35,734 bases of DNA from Sorangium cellulosum (GTDB taxonomy: Bacteria; Myxococcota_A; Polyangia; Polyangiales; Polyangiaceae): positions 1-35,734 of the forward strand of contig DYPH01000056.1 in assembly GCA_020720045.1 (NCBI GenBank), written 5' to 3'. Under the pieces are notes generated by a model. The model did no database searches. It saw nothing but the letters and a program-made list of their open reading frames with translations, and was not told the DNA's origin. Positions 1 to 6,736 of this stretch are shown piece after piece (the first letter of the stretch is position 1; each line of letters starts with the position of its first letter). A program made the translations under genes and the position numbers.

Positions 1-626
1 GGCTGGGTTCGCTTCGCCGGGTACAGGCTCAGCTTTAACTGAGAGCGGTCTAGCTTCTCCGATCCAGCGTCAACCACGTCGGCCCAGGGGGCTGCTTCAA
101 AGCCTGGGCTTGCAAGCTGAGAAAGCAGCCAATCGATGACGTCCACGACGTGCAGCGCCGGCAAGGGCACCCGCAATTTCGGCGAAGTGTCGAGCGTCGG
201 GCCGATGTGGCAGTGGAGCGCGGCGTGCCCGCACGCGCCCGACCCCTGTCGATCGGCGCCGCGGGCGTGGTCGCGATCGTCGGGCAAGTGGACCGCGACC
301 GCCCAGGGGGATCCATCCTCGCGGATCCCGGTCGCCATCGCCGTAAGTTGGTGGATGTACCCGGTCTTGAAGTTACTCAACACCAAGAGTTCCAGCTCCG
401 CCCCCCTCGAACCGGCGATCTTGAAGAGCGCCCTCTCTCCGGAAATCTTCCACTCTTCGAGACCGGTCTTCTGGGTCTTGTTGGAGAACCTCCGGAACAG
501 GTCGCGGCTGCAATGGCCCGCCTCGCCGAGCGCGCGGAGCCGTGTCCGAAGCTCGGAAGACCACCCCTTGCCGCTGACGCTACGAAGGCGCGTGTGCGCC
601 TCGTAGAGTTCAACCCACTGCTTCAT
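1..626 (-). CDS. Unrecognised protein, third gene of ATPase operon; 3' end cut by window edge
   Basis: An open frame of 208 codons starts at an ATG read on the minus strand at 626-624 and has no stop before the window edge, so the C-terminus lies outside. It starts 17 bases inside the end of the 183-residue gene (610-1161), which argues for translational coupling. The product begins MKQWVELYEAHTRLRSVSGK. Later it has a Cys/His-rich stretch (ACGHAALHCHIGP) followed by a Pro/Leu-rich segment (KLRVPLPALHVVDVIDWLL). I do not recognise a family, and no signal peptide or membrane segment is visible. Its place as last gene after a P-loop ATPase suggests it works with that protein, possibly as an effector, but this is inference only. 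Confidence 0.6.
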   Translation of the reverse strand, partial: MKQWVELYEAHTRLRSVSGKGWSSELRTRLRALGEAGHCSRDLFRRFSNKTQKTGLEEWKISGERALFKIAGSRGAELELLVLSNFKTGYIHQLTAMATGIREDGSPWAVAVHLPDDRDHARGADRQGSGACGHAALHCHIGPTLDTSPKLRVPLPALHVVDVIDWLLSQLASPGFEAAPWADVVDAGSEKLDRSQLKLSLYPAKRTQ

Positions 627-1161
627 CGTGCTCCACCAGCAAGGCGCGGTAGTAGTTGCGGAAATTGGCCGGGGTATGGGCGAACTCCTCGGAGCGCCAG
701 CGGCGGAGCCACTCTTCGGGGGTCTCGCCGGTCTCCGCGCGAAACGCCCCCCGCGCCTCCTCCACGTCGATGCGCGCGAGCGCTTCCGGATCGGCGCCAT
801 TCCCGTGGGCCCAGCTCGCGAGACTGGGGGCTTCGGCGAGCGCCGCCTGGCCGTCGCCACCATCGAGGAGGAACAGCACGATCGGTGCGGTTCGTGGGCG
901 CTCTTCACTGCGTAGCCGGTCGCGACTGCCGTCCAAATCGAGGACCACCTCGCGCTCGTTCCGCGGGACGAGGAGCACACACCGGTCCGGCTCGGCGATC
1001 GCCGCCTCGACGTCACTCACGCACACCGGCTCCGCGGACGTGAGGCTCGCCACTTCGCCGACGAGCCAGTCCCGCAGGCCCAAGTCGGGGCACCAGATAA
1101 TGGCGATTCCTCCGACGTCGCGCTCCAGGGCGTTGACGATGGCTTGAGCAGGTTCGCGCAT
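610..1161 (-). CDS. Hypothetical protein of ATPase operon (183 aa)
   Basis: A 183-residue protein whose ATG follows the stop of the upstream ATPase gene with no gap and whose 3' end overlaps the next gene by 17 bases. The N-terminal strand GIAIIWCPDLGLRDWLV followed by a later hydrophobic strand TAPIVLFLLDGGDG has the layout of a Rossmann or P-loop-like fold. No GxxxxGK[ST] Walker A motif is present, so if it descends from an NTPase it is inactive. The C-terminal third is helical and charged (TPEEWLRRWRSEEFAHTP). No function is recognised. The tight packing indicates that all three products are needed in fixed proportion. Confidence 0.75.
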   Translation of the reverse strand: MREPAQAIVNALERDVGGIAIIWCPDLGLRDWLVGEVASLTSAEPVCVSDVEAAIAEPDRCVLLVPRNEREVVLDLDGSRDRLRSEERPRTAPIVLFLLDGGDGQAALAEAPSLASWAHGNGADPEALARIDVEEARGAFRAETGETPEEWLRRWRSEEFAHTPANFRNYYRALLVEHDEAVG

Positions 1162-2286
1162 CTAGGCGGCTCCGGCCCCGAGCGCGATTTGGGCGAGGGG
1201 CTGGATGGTGAGGGTCGGCTGGCGACCTTGCACACGCTCCAGAAGGATCCCGTTCGCCATCAGCCGGACTTTTCGGCCGAGGTCGAGTTCGCGCCCGTCG
1301 GTCCCGTTCACCGCGAGGAGGGCGGCGGCATCCCCCGGCAGGAGCAGCCGGCGGAAGAAATCGACGGCGTCGAGTTCGGCGTCTTTGAAATCGCGGTCGG
1401 TCGGCCACCCGTCGCCTCCCCGCGCGCTGGCGTAGGTGGCGGCATCGGCCATCAGCTGGAGGAACAACCGGGGGCTCCCACCGCTTGCATTCGCCGCGTC
1501 GGCAACCACGTTGCGCCGCTCGATCAGCCGCCCCAGCTCGTGGCCGGTCGCCGACGCCACCTCGTCCAGTGCGGTCGGCGCCTGGAGGCGATTCAGCAGG
1601 ATGTCGCGCAGGAACGCGCGCCCGCCGTCGTCGCCATCGACCGCCCGAACGGAGACGAGCCGCTCGCCTTGTTGGAGAACGACGTCTGCCCGGGGACCAA
1701 ACGCGGCCGACCACGGGATCACGACCACCAAGTCGGCCTCGTCGGCGAGCGAGCCGAGGGCATCAAACAGCGTTTCCGAACGGGAAACGTCGTGAACCTT
1801 CTCCAGGCCGTCGATGAGCAGGGTCACCCGTTGCGTCGAACGCCGAGTCACCTCCCGCACGACACTCAACGCAAAGGACTTCGGTGTGCCCTGCAAATTT
1901 GCGGCAGGGTCGTAGTCCCCCGGAGGGAAGACGGCGCGTTCGTAGAGGGCGCCGAGGAGTGGCTTCGGAAGGTCGATCCCAAAGGCGTTGGCAGCCAACG
2001 AGGCCACCAGCCCCGCCACGCGGAGCAAGAGCTGGTCGGTGGTCAGGCGTCGCATATCCTCCCAACGGTCGAGGGGGACGAGACAGGCGACACGATCGCC
2101 GAGCATCGCAGCCGCGCGCGCCAACTCGGTGCTCTTCCCGATGCCCGTCGGGCCGCCAACAAGCACCGTGCGCCCCGCACGCACCCACTGCGCGATCTCA
2201 GCGCTGACGCCGTTCGGACGGGCGATGTAGGCATCCGCGTCGATGACCGGGCGGTGCGGCGTGAGTTTCTTCCAATCGAGCGTCAT
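1162..2286 (-). CDS. P-loop AAA/STAND-like ATPase, first gene of a three-gene operon
   Basis: A 374-residue ATPase. Walker A is GGPTGIGKS at residues 44-52 and Walker B is VTLLIDGLEK with Asp159. A following strand, ADLVVVIPWSAAFGP, sits where sensor 1 is expected. The remaining C-terminal part is helical, as in STAND or AAA regulatory ATPases. The open frame extends upstream to 2499 through the 43-bp repeat array, but that translation is low-complexity, so I chose the ATG at 2286 (MTLDWKKLTPHRPVID). The gene is divergent from the gene at 2687 and shares the repeat-bearing spacer with it. The next two minus-strand genes follow with no gap. Its role as the switch of a conflict-type module is inferred from architecture and is not proven. 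Confidence 0.8.
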   Translation of the reverse strand: MTLDWKKLTPHRPVIDADAYIARPNGVSAEIAQWVRAGRTVLVGGPTGIGKSTELARAAAMLGDRVACLVPLDRWEDMRRLTTDQLLLRVAGLVASLAANAFGIDLPKPLLGALYERAVFPPGDYDPAANLQGTPKSFALSVVREVTRRSTQRVTLLIDGLEKVHDVSRSETLFDALGSLADEADLVVVIPWSAAFGPRADVVLQQGERLVSVRAVDGDDGGRAFLRDILLNRLQAPTALDEVASATGHELGRLIERRNVVADAANASGGSPRLFLQLMADAATYASARGGDGWPTDRDFKDAELDAVDFFRRLLLPGDAAALLAVNGTDGRELDLGRKVRLMANGILLERVQGRQPTLTIQPLAQIALGAGAA

Positions 2287-2460
2287 AGCTGCGTCGCCTT
2301 CGAAGCCCGGATACCACGAGGGGGCGACCGACGAAGGCGGGAATACCGGGCGATCGGGGCGGAGCGCGTCATGGCGCCTGGAAGAGGGCTCCAATCGGGC
2401 GTGGCCATCCCCACGGGCTCGCTGATGCCGCGAGAGTACCGCCTTGGCGGGCCCGATCGC

Positions 2461-2632
2461 GGTCACGAATCGCAACGCGAGCTGCCTCGGCTTGACCACA
2501 TGTGGTCAAGAATCGCAACGCAAGTTGCCTCGGCGAAACCACTTGCGGTCACGAATCGCAACGTGAGCTGCCTCGGCGGGACCACTTATGGTCACGAATC
2601 GCAACGCGAGCTGCCTCGGCGGGACCACCTGC
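2461..2632. repeat. Four tandem 43-bp repeats with dyad symmetry at unit junctions
   Basis: Four direct copies with an exact period of 43 bp occupy 2461-2503, 2504-2546, 2547-2589 and 2590-2632. All share the core GAATCGCAACG followed by GCTGCCTCGGC or a close variant, and a partial fifth start (GGTC) follows. At each junction the end of one unit (GACCAC or a variant) and the start of the next (GGTC) form an inverted repeat. The array fills much of the 400-bp spacer 2287-2686 between two divergent genes. There are no unique spacers, so it is not a CRISPR array. It could be a multi-site operator or a mobile-repeat relic. The rest of the spacer shows nothing recognisable beyond a candidate promoter. 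Confidence 0.9.
2491..2510. other. Perfect 20-bp palindrome at the first repeat junction
   Basis: CTTGACCACATGTGGTCAAG is a perfect 20-bp palindrome spanning repeat units 1 and 2. The same position at the other junctions keeps only GACC or GACCA against GGTC or TGGTC, so this is the most symmetric copy. This form suits binding by a dimeric regulator, but no candidate regulator gene is adjacent. Confidence 0.8.
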
Positions 2633-2650
2633 GGTCGTGGCGTCGGTGTC

Positions 2651-2686
2651 TTGACAACCATTTTCGCCTCCGGTCTCCTCCCGCGC
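2651..2686 (+). promoter_or_regulatory. Candidate promoter with -35 TTGACA exactly 36 nt before the ATG
   Basis: TTGACA at 2651-2656 starts 36 bases upstream of the ATG at 2687. The -10 position (near TCTCCT, 2674-2679) is weak. No Shine-Dalgarno sequence is visible before the ATG, so a leaderless transcript is plausible. The same spacing recurs before 19077 and 33380. Confidence 0.4.
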
Positions 2687-3505
2687 ATGGCAAAGGCCCC
2701 CAAAACGGCGTCAAGCGTGCGCGTTCCCTTCACAAATACCGACGGACGCGCCGCCTTTCTCCACTTCCTTCCGCTTGCCCAGGCGCGAATCGCCGCCGGG
2801 AAGGTGTCACGGCCGGCCCGCGCGGTGTCGCTGCTGCGTACCAACGTCGAGCGCGGCGTCGCGGCGCTCCTCGCGCGCCAGGAGGCGGTGCTTGCCAAGG
2901 TCCCTTCCGCCGATTTTGCGCCCCTTCAGGAGCTCCCGGCCCTCGCAGCGGCCCTCGACTTTGCGACGAGCCGCGTGCCGACCGAGCTGAGCGACGGGGA
3001 GATCGCCGCGCTACTCGCCGAGGTGCGACCGGTCCGCAAGCTGACGCTCGGTCAATTGGATATCTTCGCCGAGCTCGGTCTCGTCCCCGCCGAGCGAGTG
3101 GCGACGATCCGCGCGGGGACCGGCCCCATCGACACCGCGCGAGATGCGGTCGCGATCGTCGGTCTCTTTGAGGAGTTCGCCGCATCGATCGGCACCAAAC
3201 ACCCGTTCACCGAAGAGCACTTCGCGACGCTCACGCGGGCGGGGAACGCCCTCCTCCGCCTGCTCGTCCCGGAAGCGGCGAAGGACGGGCCGGCGACGAT
3301 CGGAAGCGAAGCGGCCGTCCGCGACGCCCTCTATGGCGAAGTCCTGGAGCGCTACGAGACGGCGCGCGAGCTTGGCGTCGCCGTCTTCGGCATCAAGGGG
3401 CTCGATACCCACCTCCCGAAGGCCCATACCCGCGTCGCAGCGAAGAAGGTCTCGGATCCGGCGCTTCGCCGGGACGAGACGAGCAAGAAGAAGCCCCCGG
3501 AGTGA
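2687..3505 (+). CDS. Hypothetical helical protein (272 aa)
   Basis: A 272-residue Ala/Leu/Arg-rich protein with no signal peptide or membrane segment. The frame can be extended to 2588, inside the repeat array, but that extension reads repeat sequence. I chose the ATG at 2687 (MAKAPKTASSVRVPFTNTDG), which follows a TTGACA element. It is predicted to be mostly helical, with a C-terminal motif GVAVFGIKGLDTHLPKA and a Lys/Arg-rich tail. I recognise no domain. Its general style (N-terminal helical layer, long helical bundle, basic tail) is like the hypothetical protein at 22410, but I cannot show homology by eye. It is separated from the next gene by 62 bases containing a short GC hairpin, so it may be transcribed alone. 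Confidence 0.7.
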   Translation: MAKAPKTASSVRVPFTNTDGRAAFLHFLPLAQARIAAGKVSRPARAVSLLRTNVERGVAALLARQEAVLAKVPSADFAPLQELPALAAALDFATSRVPTELSDGEIAALLAEVRPVRKLTLGQLDIFAELGLVPAERVATIRAGTGPIDTARDAVAIVGLFEEFAASIGTKHPFTEEHFATLTRAGNALLRLLVPEAAKDGPATIGSEAAVRDALYGEVLERYETARELGVAVFGIKGLDTHLPKAHTRVAAKKVSDPALRRDETSKKKPPE

Positions 3506-3567
3506 CGGATCGTTTTGGGGGCGACCCCGTCACACGCGGGGCAAACCCGTTGCCGGGCTGCGCGTAG

Positions 3568-5595
3568 ATGTTAGACAAACGACGCATGGTGGACGGTCTT
3601 TTTGATCCTTTGAAGGCACGCATTCTCGCCGATACCATCGTCGGAGCGCTCTCGAAGGGCGGGTCGGACCAGCGCTTTTTGGTGGAGGGGGCCGGCGGTG
3701 ACGCTGTTGTAGACTTCATCGCTGAAGGACTCGAAGCAGCCGTTGTCGTGCGGGTGCCTCCGTCGAACACCGCCGACATTCCACTGCACGTGCTGCTCCA
3801 GGCCGCCAGCGGGGTGCCGCGCGCTCTCGAATCGGCCCTCGATCCCGCCCGGACCTTTGACGAACGCGTTCGTGCGGTTTTTAAAGATCTCGCAAACGCA
3901 AATCGCGCCCTCATCGTGCATCTGCCAGATGGCGCAGCCGATGGCGATGAATCATCGACTGGCTGGTTTTCGACGTTTCTAGACGGCGCCATCGAAACAG
4001 ACAGTCTCGCATTTACATTCGTGAACGAGGCCGCGCGCCTCCCGAGATGGCGTGTATCGTTCAGAACACGAGAGCAACTCCCTGCGCCCCACACGGATGC
4101 CGCCTCGCTCAAGGAGCCACGCCATTGGGGCGAACTCGCCGACGCAGCCGAACGTCTCGCCAAGCAGGTTCATTCTGCCACATCGGGACCGATCGAGCTT
4201 CGATTGAAGGTGGGGCTCGTCGCCCTCGGCATGGAACCCGCGCACGCGGCAAAGCTGGACTCCCTTCAGCAGCTCGTTGCGGAATATCAGAGAATCTTTA
4301 AGGCGCCTGATCACCACGATCTAGCCGTCGCGGTGAAACGACTCCTCTTGGCGCGAATGGCGCTTCCGAGGGACACGATGCTCGGGATTGCTGCACCTCC
4401 AGAGAGGCTTCGGGGGCTTTTTACGCACGCACTCACAAACGGCGAAGATGATGTTTCCGTTTCACCTTCGGTGCGCAGCCTCTTTCAAGGCGCCGTCCGG
4501 GAGGTGACAGCCGACGTGCAGAGCATGGCGTCCGTTCACTTGAAACTCGCCGACCATCACCGCTCTCTCGACGGTGCGTCGCAGCCCAGAGAGGCGGCTA
4601 AGACTTCGCCCACTACGCTTGTTCACTGGCTTGAGAAGGTTCACCACCTCGCCCATGCCGGGCCACTCGGGGCTTCTGAATGGAATCGGCAGGCGGTCGA
4701 AAATCGTGAATTCCTGATCGACCGCGCGCGCGCGCTGAGCATTGAGTTCAAGGACTACGACAGCGCCGCAGAGGTCTACTCACGGTGCCTCGCGTTGGAT
4801 AGCAAAGACGCTTACGCACTTCACTATCGCGCCTTTAACCTCGATAGACTCGGTCGAAATCCCAACGAGGTTGAACGCTGTTACCGAGCCGCCCTCACCG
4901 CGAATCCCGAAAACCTATTTTATCATAGCCGCCTCGTAACGTTCCTCATTGACCGCGCGCGCTACGCGGACGCGCTCACCGCCTTTCAGCTGGCGCTTGC
5001 CAGCGTTGTCGGCGCCTCACAAGACCTCGTATTTTGGCACCTGACGTTGCACGTGGTCCGGGCGTGGCTTGCCGTTGGAGAGGTCGGATATGCCCGCGAA
5101 GCGCTCAATACTGTTCACCGTTCGTGGGAACTTGAGGCGGAGCTTGAGCGCATTGAGCAACGAGTAGGAGATGCGGAAGAGGCGGAGCGCCTTGGCATCG
5201 CGGTCTACCCACCGGGGGTGCCCCTCAGCCAGCGCTGGCGTGCCCCACGCCTCGCGCAACGGGTTCACCAGCAGCGCGACCTCGTGGACTGGTTTCCCGG
5301 ACGCGTCGCGCGCGCCGACGTGGCCGATGAACTCGTTGCCACCTGGGTGGAGCGGGGGGGCTCGCCTAGCGACGCGCGCGTGCTGACCAGCACCTACACG
5401 GTCGAGGAGTGGAGGCAGTTGGGTGGTCAAGTACCATCCGACAAAGCCCTCTACATTGAGTTTGCAGACTACGGAGACGACGTCTGGGTCGTCTTTACTG
5501 ACCCGCGGCCAGTAACAGACGAAGGTGACTCCGATACTGCCGAGCGGCTCCGGTACCTTCTTGCGGAACCCCACGCCGACTCGGTGGTCGGATGA
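3568..5595 (+). CDS. TPR protein with degenerate NTPase-like N-terminal domain
   Basis: A 675-residue soluble protein. Residues 36-125 have the order expected of a P-loop NTPase: RFLVEGAGGDAVVDFI at the Walker A position (41-49), then the strand AAVVVRVP, then RALIVHLPDG at the Walker B position (113-122). The P-loop lacks the conserved GK[ST], so it should not hydrolyse NTP. This resembles the inactive STAND domains described from conflict systems (inference). Residues about 380-480 contain TPR-like helices (DYDSAAEVYSRCLALD and NPNEVERCYRAALTANP). The C-terminal 90 residues form an unrecognised domain (ALYIEFADYGDDVWVVFTDP). Its stop overlaps the start of the MBL gene as ATGA, so the two are coupled and probably form a two-component system. 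Confidence 0.8.
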   Translation: MLDKRRMVDGLFDPLKARILADTIVGALSKGGSDQRFLVEGAGGDAVVDFIAEGLEAAVVVRVPPSNTADIPLHVLLQAASGVPRALESALDPARTFDERVRAVFKDLANANRALIVHLPDGAADGDESSTGWFSTFLDGAIETDSLAFTFVNEAARLPRWRVSFRTREQLPAPHTDAASLKEPRHWGELADAAERLAKQVHSATSGPIELRLKVGLVALGMEPAHAAKLDSLQQLVAEYQRIFKAPDHHDLAVAVKRLLLARMALPRDTMLGIAAPPERLRGLFTHALTNGEDDVSVSPSVRSLFQGAVREVTADVQSMASVHLKLADHHRSLDGASQPREAAKTSPTTLVHWLEKVHHLAHAGPLGASEWNRQAVENREFLIDRARALSIEFKDYDSAAEVYSRCLALDSKDAYALHYRAFNLDRLGRNPNEVERCYRAALTANPENLFYHSRLVTFLIDRARYADALTAFQLALASVVGASQDLVFWHLTLHVVRAWLAVGEVGYAREALNTVHRSWELEAELERIEQRVGDAEEAERLGIAVYPPGVPLSQRWRAPRLAQRVHQQRDLVDWFPGRVARADVADELVATWVERGGSPSDARVLTSTYTVEEWRQLGGQVPSDKALYIEFADYGDDVWVVFTDPRPVTDEGDSDTAERLRYLLAEPHADSVVG

Positions 5596-6734
5596 TGCCT
5601 TTGCCGGACGACCTCGGCACCCTTCATGCCCTCGACCGCGACCATTTGCATGTGTTCGTTGTTGGTCCGGGCCGTGGCGAGGGAATCGCGATCGCGCTCC
5701 CGCGCAGCGGCTGGGTACTTCTCGACGGTGCAACCTCTGCCGACCGCAAATCGTGCCTCGTTGCAACGGTCGAAAAGTGGCGTGCCTCGACCGATGAGCC
5801 CGTTGAACTGTGCGTGCTGTCACACCCCCATGACGATCACATCGACGGCTTCGTGGAGATGCTCCCTGCCCTCAAACCACAGCGAATCGCCCTCGCTGGT
5901 TGCGACGGAGCCCCTAAGTACGTCGATATTCTGACAAACGCGTCGTCACCCTCGAACACAGACGACCTGCAAAAGGCGAGTAAGGTCCGCGCTGCTTTCG
6001 CCGCCATCCGACTCTGGGAAGACCAAACCACGCGCCGAGCCGAGGGAATCCATCGGTCGGCGACTGCGGTGTTCTCCAAGGACCGGGTTGCGATCGAAGT
6101 GCTTTCTCCGCCCGACGATGCGCTGAAGAGCTATCTCGATGCGTGCGTCACGACGCCAACGAAGGTGAAGAGCGAAGCGAATCGCTATTCGATCGTGCTC
6201 CGCGTCACATTCGGCACGACGACCGTCGTGCTTCCTGGCGATCTCCCAGCCACCGTGGGCGGCGTATCGGTAACGCCTGGATGGAACGAACTCGTCACCT
6301 ACGCGACGAACCTCCACGACCATACGATGATGAAAGTTGCGCACCATGGGTCGGCGGAGGCGTTTCACGCGTCCACAATGACAAGCGCGCCCCCAGACCG
6401 CGCATGGGTCGTGACTCCATTCAACAGCGCTAAACTCCCGCGCGTGGCAGACGCGGACGGGCTTCCGCAACTTGTCGCGGCGCGGCAAGAAGTCTTGATG
6501 ACTGCGATGCCAGCTTCGAAGTCTGCCCAGTCGGCGACGCAAATGCCGGGAATCGTCAAACTGGCAGATCTCAAAAGCAGCGCCGCGCGGCGACCGGGCG
6601 GCGGTGTGACGACAACGGTTACGGCGCCTGCCAAGGGGCCCCTCGACTGCGTTTGGTGCATCAAGCTCAACGACAAGGGCGATGTAGTTGCTCGCTATCG
6701 GGGCGTAGCGGCGTTAGCCGTCCGAGGACGGTGA
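5592..6734 (+). CDS. Metallo-beta-lactamase-fold protein, ComEC-like
   Basis: A 380-residue MBL-fold hydrolase. The metal motif HPHDDH (His78, His80, Asp82, His83) is followed by NRYSIVLRV (197-205), LPGD with Asp217 and KVAHHGS with His251/His252. This order is typical of ComEC/Rec2-type MBL domains, which include nucleases and phosphodiesterases. There is no transmembrane part, so it is a stand-alone cytosolic enzyme. The ATG overlaps the stop of the TPR gene by four bases. A likely reading is that the TPR protein senses a signal and the MBL protein acts on nucleic acid or a nucleotide, but the substrate is unknown. The stop lies two bases from the end of the convergent membrane-protein gene, and no terminator is visible between them. 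Confidence 0.85.
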   Translation: MMPLPDDLGTLHALDRDHLHVFVVGPGRGEGIAIALPRSGWVLLDGATSADRKSCLVATVEKWRASTDEPVELCVLSHPHDDHIDGFVEMLPALKPQRIALAGCDGAPKYVDILTNASSPSNTDDLQKASKVRAAFAAIRLWEDQTTRRAEGIHRSATAVFSKDRVAIEVLSPPDDALKSYLDACVTTPTKVKSEANRYSIVLRVTFGTTTVVLPGDLPATVGGVSVTPGWNELVTYATNLHDHTMMKVAHHGSAEAFHASTMTSAPPDRAWVVTPFNSAKLPRVADADGLPQLVAARQEVLMTAMPASKSAQSATQMPGIVKLADLKSSAARRPGGGVTTTVTAPAKGPLDCVWCIKLNDKGDVVARYRGVAALAVRGR

Positions 6735-6736
6735 CC

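Noticed and set aside
2461-2632. Possible CRISPR array
   Set aside because: The repeats are head-to-tail with no unique spacers, and no cas genes are near.
1144-3171. Long plus-strand open frame of 675 codons
   Set aside because: It is antisense to two minus-strand genes with clear motifs and crosses the repeat array. The translation is Arg/Gly-rich and lacks any domain.
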